A stretch of DNA of 64,000 nt from Candidatus Iainarchaeum sp. (GCA_018304425.1 JAGVWE010000007.1:1-64000); one strand, 5' to 3'. Shown: positions 48,316 to 56,710, counted from the first letter of the stretch. Notes: generated by a model not told the origin, from the letters alone. Translations and numbers: made by a program.

Positions 48316-51300
48316 CTATGGTTTGGCCGCCCGTCGCACGCGCAGGAAGATGCCTGCCGCGATCAGGGCCGCGAGCGCCATCGTGATTTCGTCGTACTCG
48401 GGGATGACGTTGAGGGTGTTGGGGCTGCAGGCGTTGGTTTTGGTGAACCCGTCGTCGGCTTCGACGCGGAGGTAGTAGTTGCCTATCGTTACGTCGCAGG
48501 TCCAGGAATAGAGGCAGCTGGTGTCATCCGGGTTGCAGGCCGCCGTGGTCTGGCTGATGTTGCCGATGATGAGGTTGGTGTTGTTGGCGCAGGTGCTGGC
48601 GTCCGTGCCGTAATAAATGCTGAAGTTGACGTCGTCGAGGTCGGCATCGTCGGCTGTCCATGTAATGTCGTAGGGGGTTGGAACGGTGCAGCTCTGCCCG
48701 CTGCCCGTGGGCGCCACGCTGCTCACGGCCGGCGCATCGTTGGCGCTGATGAGGACGCTGCCGGACTGCTGCTTGATTTGCTTCTTGTTGAGGACACTGT
48801 TCCAGATGAAGACTGAGTCTAAGTCTATATGTGCAAAACCAAGATTATCTAATCTTTGCCCAAATATGATTTTTTGGTCTTCATCACTCATCGTGGTATT
48901 ACCCGAACTGGCCCTAAGAACGCCATTAACATACAATCTTCCGCCAACAGTAGTATTCGCCGTCCCTGCGACATGTATCCAGGTATTTTGAGGGAGTGTA
49001 TCTACTGCAGTCAACAAGTTAGCGGTGCCCGACGCACCATATACTAAAACAATATCCTGAGGGAAAGCATCAGCAGCGGTTCTAAAATCGAAAGGTGCAG
49101 GAAAGTTATTATTCGTTGATCCATTTTTTTCGACCATGGGATTATATACTGCAGATTGTGCTCTTACCCAATATGCTACAGTAAATGCCGTGCTAAGACT
49201 AGAAGTCAAATCTGCAATCTCGACTTTGTCATCTACCCCATCAAATTTCAAGTCAGTGTATTCAGCCGGTGTCATAGGGGTGTTCGTGTCCCATCTCGGG
49301 CCGGAAAGCAGTTCCCCATGCTTGTTGCCAGACGTTGCATCCCAGGCCCGGATGGCGTTGCTGTCGTCTTTGTTGAAGTTCCACGCGCTGACCAGCCCGC
49401 TTTCCGTGCCCATTAGTTGTTTGGGCGTGCTGTCTTGTCCAATGTTCTTGGCTTTGTCGTAGACGTTGACGTCGATGAAGTAGTTTTGGTCTGCGAGGCC
49501 AGCGGGGTTCCAGTCGTAGAAGCATAGCACGTTCTGGTCGAAGAAGTAACGGGGTTCGCTGGCGTAACTGGTTCCGCCGGGCGCACTGCAGTTGGCGTCG
49601 TTGGTGGGGTTGCGGGCGAGTTGGGCGAGGTTGACGTCGGCAGCGAATTTGCCTGACGTGTTGAAGTCGGCCGCGTAGAGGCTCGCGTAGAGGCTTGCAT
49701 AGAGTTCGTCTTCTTCGCGGAAGTTGCCACTAGCTGGGAGGGGAGCGTAGGAAGTGTCTCTCACCGTGAACTTGACGAGGATGTTGCCGTCCGTTTTCTG
49801 GTAGTGCGAGCCGCCTTCCGGCCAAAGCAGGTTGGCGTCCGGTCCGTTCGTGGTATGCGTGCCACAGTAGTTGTTGCAGCGGTTTATGTAGCCGCTTTCT
49901 TGGTGGATGAAACAGGTGTTGCCGCCCGAGCATTGCCCGGAAGCAGTGCAGGCCGGGTTGCAGCCCCATTGGTTGATGAAGTCCGTGGGCCAGGCGGACG
50001 TGATGTTGGCGGTGGTGGCCGCAATGTTGAAGTCGATGTCAGCATAGTAGGTGGCTACGCCTAATGTGCCGGTACTGATATTGCAGGGCGCGAACAGGAG
50101 GTTGAAGTCGTACTCGGTGCCGCCCGTGTAGCTGCCGGCACAGGTGATGTTCGCGGTGTTGTCGGGGGCGCTCGAATAGGTGCGTGAACAGCCGGTGGGT
50201 AGCAGGGGCGCGCTGACGAGGGCAAACGTTTTGTAGGGGATGTCGGGGGAGTCAATTAGGGGGTCGTTGCAGGTGTAACCGACTTGTTGGGGCGCCGGTA
50301 CGAGGGGCGTGGCATGGTTGCCGCGTATGGGGGTGAGGAGCGATGTCGCATAGTGGGGCTCGATTTTGAAGCCTAGGTTGCCGCTGACATTGGGCATGAC
50401 TTTGAGTCTCACGAGGTATTGGTGGGTGTTGGTGTCCGTGGTTGTCAGGTTGAAGGTGAAGTTGGAGTCGGGACTGCAGGCCATGTTGTTGCCGTCTCCG
50501 GCGCGGCCCACGAGGTCGCTGGGGCAGGTGGCGGGCGCGTTGGCGCCGTTGAGGTCAATGCTCGCGTAGAGGACGGCCGCGTTCCAGTCATCAATCCAGT
50601 CCATGGGGTACATGCGCCACGCGCCTCCCGAGGTCCCGCCGTCGGCTGAAAGGTTGAGGTCTTCGGCCTGGATGTCGGTTGTTCTGGGATGGTTTGCCCA
50701 GCGGCAGGGTTTGACGGTGATTCTTCCAGCGTACGGGGTGCCGCCGGCCAAAGTAGTAGTGGCGTTGCCGTCGTCTCCAACGTAATTGGTGTCGGTGAGC
50801 GTCCAGTGGGGGTTGCGGAGGCCGGCCGTGTTGCCCGTGGTTCCAAACCAGCCGTTGGGGCTGAGGGGGCTGTCAATGAAGTCAACGATTTCCCAGCGGG
50901 GAAGGTTGAGGTCGATGGGCTCCCACAGTGCCCCCCCGAGTATGGGGTCTGAGAAGCATTTGTTGCCCGCGAAGGCGGTGGAATTGTTTGGTACGTAGCT
51001 AATGGGTTTGCCTTGTCTTACGCCTGCGTCCACGTTGTGGTCGCCGTACGGCGAATCCCATTTTCCGACGGCGCCCGCCGAATAGCGCAAGCCAAAGTTG
51101 TTGTCGATGCTGCGGTGGATGTTGCTCATGATGTTGTAGTCGATGACGTAATTGGTGTCCAGGATGAAGGCCGTGTCGGGCGTGCAGTAGGGGAGTTCCC
51201 CGTTGGTGTCGATTTCGCCGTTATTGGCGTTTCCGGCGTACACCATGCCTCCCATGCTGGTGTGGCTGACGAGGGAGCGGGTGCCGTTCTCGACTTTGAC

Positions 51301-52128
51301 GCAGTTGATGTTGTTGCCGGTCAATTCGAGTCCATGGTAGATGGCGTTCACGTTCCAGTCATCGATGAAGTCCAGGGTGTAGGGTTGGGCACCGCAGTTG
51401 CCGAGGTTGCTCTGGTCGTAAAAACGCACGTCCAGGCGCTGGGGGTGGTTCACGAACCGGCATGGAATGGCGGTAGTCCATTTCCCCGCGCATCCGATGA
51501 TTCCCCCGGGGCACATCGGGGGCGGGGTGCCACAGGCTGTGCAAGTATTCGGGTTGGGGCAAATCAGTCGTTCGGCGAGGTAGCTGGTGGTGGGGGTCGT
51601 GGAGGTGCAACCGCATCCTTGTCCGGGGGGAACGCAGGCACCGAACGCGGTCTTGGCGCCGCCGATGCAGGCGCCGCCTCCGAGGTTAGCCGTCGTGTTG
51701 ACCGCCCATCGGGGCCCGACTCCGGACTTGTTCTCGTCGTTGATGCATTGCCAGCCGACTTCATAGGCCAAGGTCTTGCTGGGGCCGTTTCCACAACTCC
51801 AGATTGCGTTGAAGCTGGGACATGTTTCGATGCTGATGTTCTCGTCGTAGCTGGGATCAAGCCCCAGGGCTTCGGTCATTTCGAGTTCGAAGGCCCCGGC
51901 CGCGCGTTGGGTTAAGGGTCCAAGGCCTTGGTCTAGGCCGGGGGCATAGGCGTCGATGGGAGTGCAGGAGTCAACTCCTCCCGCCGTCGTCGCACACGGG
52001 GTTCCGGCGCCTCCCGAGTTCGGGCCGCCCCAAGTCAATTCCATGGCGTGTCCGGTGAGGATGGCGGATAGGGCCAGGGCGAGCGCCACCAGCGTCCATC
52101 CGGTCGGCCATCGGATCTGTTTACCCAT
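48316..52128 (-). CDS. Giant surface protein with LamG domain and PEY-type C-terminal signal
   Basis: 1,270 residues. The signal peptide is WTLVALALALSAILTGHA (about 11-28). The first 900 residues are Cys-, Asn- and Thr-rich beta repeats with many glycosylation sequons. A LamG/concanavalin-like domain spans about 925-1125 (GLVSAWNFNKDDSNAIRAWD, YTDLKFDGVDDKVEI). An Ig-like domain follows (about 1135-1235), then NVIPEYDEITMALAALIAAG and FLRVRRAAKP, a tripartite sorting-type end. The gene stretch encoding LamG (about 48780-49280) is visibly AT-richer than its flanks, suggesting domain acquisition. Probably cell-wall or envelope attached and glycosylated, perhaps for adhesion. Confidence 0.75.
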   Translation of the reverse strand: MGKQIRWPTGWTLVALALALSAILTGHAMELTWGGPNSGGAGTPCATTAGGVDSCTPIDAYAPGLDQGLGPLTQRAAGAFELEMTEALGLDPSYDENISIETCPSFNAIWSCGNGPSKTLAYEVGWQCINDENKSGVGPRWAVNTTANLGGGACIGGAKTAFGACVPPGQGCGCTSTTPTTSYLAERLICPNPNTCTACGTPPPMCPGGIIGCAGKWTTAIPCRFVNHPQRLDVRFYDQSNLGNCGAQPYTLDFIDDWNVNAIYHGLELTGNNINCVKVENGTRSLVSHTSMGGMVYAGNANNGEIDTNGELPYCTPDTAFILDTNYVIDYNIMSNIHRSIDNNFGLRYSAGAVGKWDSPYGDHNVDAGVRQGKPISYVPNNSTAFAGNKCFSDPILGGALWEPIDLNLPRWEIVDFIDSPLSPNGWFGTTGNTAGLRNPHWTLTDTNYVGDDGNATTTLAGGTPYAGRITVKPCRWANHPRTTDIQAEDLNLSADGGTSGGAWRMYPMDWIDDWNAAVLYASIDLNGANAPATCPSDLVGRAGDGNNMACSPDSNFTFNLTTTDTNTHQYLVRLKVMPNVSGNLGFKIEPHYATSLLTPIRGNHATPLVPAPQQVGYTCNDPLIDSPDIPYKTFALVSAPLLPTGCSRTYSSAPDNTANITCAGSYTGGTEYDFNLLFAPCNISTGTLGVATYYADIDFNIAATTANITSAWPTDFINQWGCNPACTASGQCSGGNTCFIHQESGYINRCNNYCGTHTTNGPDANLLWPEGGSHYQKTDGNILVKFTVRDTSYAPLPASGNFREEDELYASLYASLYAADFNTSGKFAADVNLAQLARNPTNDANCSAPGGTSYASEPRYFFDQNVLCFYDWNPAGLADQNYFIDVNVYDKAKNIGQDSTPKQLMGTESGLVSAWNFNKDDSNAIRAWDATSGNKHGELLSGPRWDTNTPMTPAEYTDLKFDGVDDKVEIADLTSSLSTAFTVAYWVRAQSAVYNPMVEKNGSTNNNFPAPFDFRTAADAFPQDIVLVYGASGTANLLTAVDTLPQNTWIHVAGTANTTVGGRLYVNGVLRASSGNTTMSDEDQKIIFGQRLDNLGFAHIDLDSVFIWNSVLNKKQIKQQSGSVLISANDAPAVSSVAPTGSGQSCTVPTPYDITWTADDADLDDVNFSIYYGTDASTCANNTNLIIGNISQTTAACNPDDTSCLYSWTCDVTIGNYYLRVEADDGFTKTNACSPNTLNVIPEYDEITMALAALIAAGIFLRVRRAAKP

Positions 52129-52236
52129 CCATTCCCCTCAATTCAACCCCTATACTAATAGTGTTTGTCTAATATAATACGGATAGGATTAAATTGTTTG
52201 CCTTTAAAAGCATTTCCGGCACCCAATGGTTTCAGG

Positions 52237-52309
52237 GGGCGTGTAGTCTAGTCTGGTAGGATACCAGCTTTGGGAGCTGGCGACCTCGGTTCAAATCCGG
52301 GCACGCCCA
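52237..52309 (+). tRNA. tRNA-Pro (TGG anticodon), intact copy
   Basis: The acceptor GGGCGTG pairs with CACGCCC, discriminator A; the anticodon stem CCAGC/GCTGG encloses TTTGGGA (anticodon TGG); the T loop is TTCAAAT. No intron and no CCA. Its 3' part (from the anticodon loop on) recurs at 53941-54033 and 55456-55497, bracketing two ATPase genes. Confidence 0.93.
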
Positions 52310-52418
52310 TCCTTTTAAAGCCGCTTTTTTTCTTGGCTGGGCTGGGGGAGCCGCTTCTAGTGCCAAGCCTGCTTTGTCTATCAGGGCAGGGCCTGCACGA
52401 AGATTATTATGCCTGGTG

Positions 52419-53624
52419 TTAAAACCGGATGGCGGGTTCTTTTTCCGTGAGCCATTCTTGGAGGTTCTTGTTTTCTATTTCGATGTTTTCTTCGGTGCTT
52501 TTGCTTGTCTTTCCGGGGTAGAGGATGGTTGCTTTCAGGGCCTTGTTTTTTTTGCAGAATTCCATCAGGCCTTCCTTTTCCCTTTTTGGCAGGTTTTCGG
52601 AGTAACAAACGTTTATCGGCAACAGGCTCGTTTTTTTCTTTGCGACGAAATCGACTTCCCCGGCGTTTTTCCAGTAATAGGCCTCGAATCCCCGGTGCTT
52701 GAGTTCGATTGCAACTGCTGCCTCGGCAAGCCTGCCCCTGTCTTCGGTGAATGACTTTGAAGCGTATTGCTGCATTCCCAAGTCAAAGGCAAAGACCTTT
52801 CTGGGCTTTGAAAGGGATTCCTTTAGGGAGAACGAAAAGAACGGGACCTGGAAAACCAGGAAGGAGGCTTCCAGGTAACCCAGGAACTGTCTTATCGTGT
52901 CGTACGACAAGCCAAGGGCGACCCGCATTTTTTTCAGGCTTACTTGTTTTCCGGAGTTCGTCAACAGGTAAAACGCAAGGTTTCGTAAAGCCGCAGGGTC
53001 TCTCACGTCATGCCGCGTAATTATGTCTTTAATCAAGGCGAGTTCGAAATAGGACTCCAACAATTTTTCTTTTTTTTCGGGGTGCAAGGCGACTTCAGGG
53101 TAGCCCCCAATCTTGAGGTAGGCGTTAAGGCCTTTCTTGGTTACGCGCTGAAACTCGCTGAAAGAAAAAGGCAGTACTTGAAAACCAATCCCCCTTCCAC
53201 CCAAAGAAGTCGCAAACTCGCTGCTCAAGAGCTTTGCGGAAGAACCCGTGACTATTACCTGGCACTGCCGTGTGTCGACGGCCCTTCGGACCCATTTCTC
53301 CCATCCCTCGACTAATTGCACTTCATCGAAGACAAGGGTGTCTTTCGCCTTCAAGCCGTCTGCAAAAGCGTCCAGTAAATCGGTGTTCAACGAGCCCACA
53401 AGCTTCGGGTCTTCCAGGTTGACGTACCGTGTCAACGTGTTCTCCGGCATTTTTTTCAGAAGCCTTCGGGCGACAACGGATTTCCCTGAACGCCTGGGGC
53501 CATACAAGAAAACGACGTTGCGACTGCCCACGAAGGGCAGTATGTCATCTTCAACGTCTCTTTTGAAGGTAGTCTCTTTGACGGCCCATTTTTCCAGAAG
53601 CTCGCCTAATTCCCTTGAAAGCAT
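52419..53624 (-). CDS. AAA+ ATPase with DUF4143-type domain, A
   Basis: 401 residues. Walker A VVFLYGPRRSGKSVVARRLL (about 38-57), Walker B DTLVFDEVQLVEGW (about 96-109), sensor VIVTGSSAKLL (about 124-134), a winged-helix region (NSGKQVSLKKMRVALGLSYD) and a C-terminal DUF4143 nuclease-like region with AYYWKNAGEVDFVAKK (about 320-335). These standalone ATPases are widespread, mobile and of unknown role. It sits between the intact tRNA-Pro and the copy with an insert, as a cassette of about 1.7 kb. Confidence 0.82.
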   Translation of the reverse strand: MLSRELGELLEKWAVKETTFKRDVEDDILPFVGSRNVVFLYGPRRSGKSVVARRLLKKMPENTLTRYVNLEDPKLVGSLNTDLLDAFADGLKAKDTLVFDEVQLVEGWEKWVRRAVDTRQCQVIVTGSSAKLLSSEFATSLGGRGIGFQVLPFSFSEFQRVTKKGLNAYLKIGGYPEVALHPEKKEKLLESYFELALIKDIITRHDVRDPAALRNLAFYLLTNSGKQVSLKKMRVALGLSYDTIRQFLGYLEASFLVFQVPFFSFSLKESLSKPRKVFAFDLGMQQYASKSFTEDRGRLAEAAVAIELKHRGFEAYYWKNAGEVDFVAKKKTSLLPINVCYSENLPKREKEGLMEFCKKNKALKATILYPGKTSKSTEENIEIENKNLQEWLTEKEPAIRF

Positions 53625-53741
53625 GAAAAACCGGTGCGCAAACGAATATATAAAGGGTTACGTTACAACGTAACCCTATATAAAGGCTCAAAAAACGCTG
53701 TTGGCGGGTTTAAACCCCCAAACAGGATGTAAGCCGGGCCA

Positions 53742-53909
53742 GGCCTATGCAACGCATAGGCCGTTTCCCCGAAGACTTTGTCTTCGGGGCCTCGTCTCCC
53801 AACAGGGAGACAAGGTCGCAGGCCTTTTGTAAAAAGGCGTGCGAGGCGAAGCCGAGCCAGTTCCATGCCGTGCATGGAACCTTTTCGCAGGCCTTTTGTA
53901 AAAAGGCCT
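53742..53909. repeat. Array of six perfect hairpins before the second tRNA-Pro
   Basis: Six exact stems in 168 bases: GGCCTATGC/GCATAGGCC (53742-53762), CCCCGAAGAC/GTCTTCGGGG (53767-53789), GTCTCCC/GGGAGAC (53794-53811), GCCTTTT/AAAAGGC (53822-53838), GTTCCATGC/GCATGGAAC (53860-53880) and AGGCCTTTT/AAAAGGCCT (53889-53909). Five have 3-base loops and one has a 4-base loop. Only the fourth and sixth are similar in sequence. The last ends 2 bases before the tRNA. No protein is supported here, though one minus frame stays open throughout. Confidence 0.8.
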
Positions 53910-53910
53910 T

Positions 53911-54033
53911 GGGCGTGTAGTCTAGTCTGGTAGGATACCAGCTTTGGGAAAGCCTTTTTTGCTTGCGCAAAAAACCCTTGGGAAAAGGGCTTCCAGCGTG
54001 CTGGCGACCTCGGTTCAAATCCGGGCACGCCCA
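53911..54033 (+). tRNA. tRNA-Pro (TGG anticodon), second copy with 50-nt insert
   Basis: 53911-53948 and 54000-54033 match the intact tRNA-Pro exactly. The 50 or so bases between, just after the anticodon, form nested stems: AAGCC (53950-53954) with GGCTT (53988-53992), enclosing TTTTTTGC/GCAAAAAA (53955-53974) and CCCTT/AAGGG. The position matches the canonical archaeal 37/38 intron site, so an intron is the first choice. An inactivating insert is the alternative, since the intact copy lacks it. A bulge-helix-bulge could not be confirmed by eye. Confidence 0.65.
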
Positions 54034-54072
54034 TCATAGTATAGTTCCAATCAGCTTGTCCTTGTGGGTAGC

Positions 54073-55332
54073 TTACCTTTCAAGGAGCCATTTCCAGGCA
54101 GGCGTCACCCTTGTCTTGCCGATTCGGGTTTCTTGGTCATACGTTATGATGATGCCTTTCCTGCCGCCAAATCGTTGGATGGCTTCCTCTAGGCCCCTGG
54201 TTTCGCGTTTCTTGTTTTCTTCGGTGAGCGTGTGGCACACCTGTATGCAGGCATCCTTGGTTAGGAAGTCGCATTCAAATCCGTTCTTGTAATAGTTTAT
54301 TTCAGTGTTGCCACGGCGGAACAATTCCGTGAACACAATGTTTTCCAGTATTCTGCCGGGGTCTTTTTCGGTGTTGTAGTAGTTGATGAAGCCATGGTCG
54401 CAGACATAGGCCTTTTTCAGGTAGGCCGATTCCTTTTTGAAGGATTTTTGTTTTGCATTGACAAAGAAGCAAAAGTATGCGTCTTCAAGGCATTTCGAGT
54501 ATTTCTGTATAACGGAGGTGCTGGATTTGTAGCCACTGCTTTTCGCAAAGTTGTTGAATTTGTTCATTGAGTACTCGGAAGCATATTGCCTCGTGAGGTT
54601 CTTCATGAGCAACCGCATCAGTTCGATGTTCTCTACCTTGAACCGCTCGACGATGTCCTGGAATAGCGTGGTTTTGAAGTATTGGTCGATGAACTCCAGC
54701 TTCTTTTCCAGCACTATTTCCGGGAACCCACTCAGGTGCATGAACTCGTCAAACGCTTTTTTTACGGCTGCTTTGGTTCCATTGAACTCCCAATTCCTGC
54801 CCGGGCGGATGCCCCGTATTCCAAGGAATTCCTTGAATGACAAGGGCATCACTTGAATGGGATAGTCCCGTCCCCTCACGGCAGTGGCGATTTCCTTGCT
54901 TAAAAGCCTCGAATTGGAGCCGGTGACATAAACCCGATAAGCTTCGTCGTTCACGCGCCTGACGAATTTTTCCCAGCCCGCCACATTCTGGATTTCGTCA
55001 AAAAAAAGCAGGGGTCTTTTGTCCGGGTAAAGCTCGCCATAAGCTTCCAGTGCCAGCCCCAGCTGGCTGGCTTTCATTTCCGAAATCCGTTCGTCCTCGA
55101 AATTAAGGTAGAGAAAATCAACCAAATCCAAACCCTTTTTCAGGTGTTCCTGCATGATCTGGTAAAGCATGTAGGTTTTGCCGGCCCTCCTGGGACCAAG
55201 GATTACGAAAACCTTGTTGACCTCCTTGAATTCAGGCACTTCGACGTCTCTCTCGAATGCCTTCGGCAGCCCCCTTGAATGAAAACCCGCAATGGCTTCC
55301 TTGACGGCTTTCTTTATCTCGACATCCAGCAT
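54073..55332 (-). CDS. AAA+ ATPase with DUF4143-type domain, B
   Basis: 419 residues. Walker A VILGPRRAGKTYMLYQIM (about 42-59), Walker B LLFFDEIQNVAGWEKF (about 108-123), sensor VYVTGSNSRLLSKEIA (about 134-149), and the C-terminal region with NYYKNGFECDFLTKD. It is a different subfamily member from ATPase A (low identity), so the two cassettes did not arise by recent duplication of one gene. It lies between the second tRNA-Pro and the 3' tRNA remnant, a cassette of about 1.5 kb. Confidence 0.82.
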   Translation of the reverse strand: MLDVEIKKAVKEAIAGFHSRGLPKAFERDVEVPEFKEVNKVFVILGPRRAGKTYMLYQIMQEHLKKGLDLVDFLYLNFEDERISEMKASQLGLALEAYGELYPDKRPLLFFDEIQNVAGWEKFVRRVNDEAYRVYVTGSNSRLLSKEIATAVRGRDYPIQVMPLSFKEFLGIRGIRPGRNWEFNGTKAAVKKAFDEFMHLSGFPEIVLEKKLEFIDQYFKTTLFQDIVERFKVENIELMRLLMKNLTRQYASEYSMNKFNNFAKSSGYKSSTSVIQKYSKCLEDAYFCFFVNAKQKSFKKESAYLKKAYVCDHGFINYYNTEKDPGRILENIVFTELFRRGNTEINYYKNGFECDFLTKDACIQVCHTLTEENKKRETRGLEEAIQRFGGRKGIIITYDQETRIGKTRVTPAWKWLLER

Positions 55333-55455
55333 ACTATACTAGCCCCCCAACAGCTATTTAAATCTTTCTTTTAAAAGAAAGAATTATGGCAAAATTGTTC
55401 TCTTAAAAGAATGCTTTTGCCTGCGGCCATTAGTCTGGCCCGGCAGGCTGCCCCA

Positions 55456-55497
55456 CTTTGGGAGCTGGCGACCTCGGTTCAAATCCGGGCACGCCCA
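55456..55497 (+). pseudogene. 3' remnant of tRNA-Pro (TGG)
   Basis: 42 bases from CTTTGGGAGCTGG to CACGCCCA are identical to the anticodon loop through discriminator of the intact tRNA. Upstream, TAGTCTGG at 55433-55440 recalls the D arm, but a palindromic GC insertion (GCCTGC and GGCAGGC) disrupts the rest, so no acceptor 5' strand exists. It may be an attachment-site copy left by integration into tRNA-Pro, or a decayed tRNA. Confidence 0.75.
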
Positions 55498-55517
55498 TTC
55501 GCCTTCTATTTTCCCTC

Positions 55518-56642
55518 TTAGCCGATGACCACGCCCAGCCACAAGCCAACCAAATAGGTTACGGTGGCCGCGCCCAGGCCAACCAGCGTCATTTCGAGGC
55601 CGCTGCGGAAAAACGAGCGAAGCGTCACCAGGGTGCGCAACGCGCCCGCCAGGAACAGGGCCAGGCACGTGAAAGCAATCGAGGCCGGCAAGGCCGAGGG
55701 CAGGGGCAGCAACGCGAAGGGCAGGACCGGGACCATTCCGGCCACGGCGAACGCGAAACCCGTGTAGGCGGCAAGGCGCCTGGGAGAATCGAAACTGGCT
55801 TCGCCAATGCCTTGTTGTTCGGTCAGCAGGGCCTTCACGAACTCCGCGGGGGAACGCGCCAACCGCTCGGTGACGGTGCGCGCCTCTGCCTCCGTGAAGC
55901 CCTTGGCCAGGTACGCGCGCCGCAACTGTTCTTTCTTGTCCTCCAAGGCAAAGGCAATGGCCTCGCGTTGGAGGCCCGCGCGGGACTCAAACACTTCCTG
56001 CTCGGCTTTCACCGAAATGTAGTTGGACGCGGCCATCGAGACCGCGCCGGCAATCAGTCCCGCGGTTCCCGCGATGAGGACCGGCGCGGTTGCCTGGCTG
56101 GCGCCTGCAACGCCGGCCACCAGGGCCAGCGTGCTTCCCAGGCCGTCGTTCGCGCCGAGAATCATGCTCCGCAAGACGCCTGCCGAACGCCCGGTTTCCT
56201 GCAACTGGTCGAACAACTCGACTTCGTGGCTGACTTCCTCGGGCAGCAACTGCTTGAAGAGGGCCTGCGCGCGCTCGTCCTTCCACCGGCTGGCCTGGTC
56301 CTTGTACCTGGCGATGCCATCCACTTCCGCCTTGTGCAGCAAGGGCAGCACCGCGCGTACACCAGCCAGGCGCGCAAGCAGGGCGAGGACCTGGTGCTCA
56401 ACCATCCGCTGGCGCGCGGGCACGGCCTGCCTTAGTTCGTCCAAGAGCTCTCGCCAGTGGCCGGCATGCTTTTCCTCGAAAGACGCCAGGGAACGCAGCA
56501 GCGCGGCCCGCGCCGCGTCCTTGTCCATGGCGGCCAGGGCCTCGTACAGCCACTGGCTGGACACCTCGTCCACGTAATTGGCTTGGAGTTCGCGCACGTC
56601 CCGCGCACGCCATTCAAAGGCATTGGCTGCAGCCATAACCAT
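55518..56642 (-). CDS. Ferritin-like/VIT1-CCC1 family iron or manganese transporter
   Basis: 374 residues. The N-terminal half is a ferritin-like helical bundle (LYEALAAMDKDAARAALLRS, SFEEKHAGHWRELLDELRQA, with Glu/His metal ligands). From about 160 the CCC1/VIT1 domain begins with VLRSMILGANDGLGSTLALV and has further membrane helices (VLIAGTAGLIAGAVSMAASN, and four near the C-terminus). Fusions of this kind export or store Fe2+/Mn2+. GTT-ATG allows a start 2 codons later (56636). The promoter region is shared with the divergent tRNA-Pro(GGG). Confidence 0.82.
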   Translation of the reverse strand: MVMAAANAFEWRARDVRELQANYVDEVSSQWLYEALAAMDKDAARAALLRSLASFEEKHAGHWRELLDELRQAVPARQRMVEHQVLALLARLAGVRAVLPLLHKAEVDGIARYKDQASRWKDERAQALFKQLLPEEVSHEVELFDQLQETGRSAGVLRSMILGANDGLGSTLALVAGVAGASQATAPVLIAGTAGLIAGAVSMAASNYISVKAEQEVFESRAGLQREAIAFALEDKKEQLRRAYLAKGFTEAEARTVTERLARSPAEFVKALLTEQQGIGEASFDSPRRLAAYTGFAFAVAGMVPVLPFALLPLPSALPASIAFTCLALFLAGALRTLVTLRSFFRSGLEMTLVGLGAATVTYLVGLWLGVVIG

Positions 56643-56710
56643 GCCTGTGCCCCGAACAGAATAAATAAAGCGGGGTTATAAAGTTTTCCCTGGCTAAAAT
56701 CGTGGGGCCA

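Noticed and set aside
53663-54037. 124-codon minus frame across the hairpin array and tRNA-Pro
   Set aside because: Its peptide is simply the translated palindromes (LFTKGLRPCLPVGRRG and similar) and antisense tRNA. Such readings are known artefacts of palindromic repeats.
55458-56435. Plus-strand frame of 325 codons rich in Gln, Arg and Gly
   Set aside because: Antisense to the ferritin-like/VIT1 gene, which has clear domain motifs. The frame begins inside the tRNA-Pro remnant.
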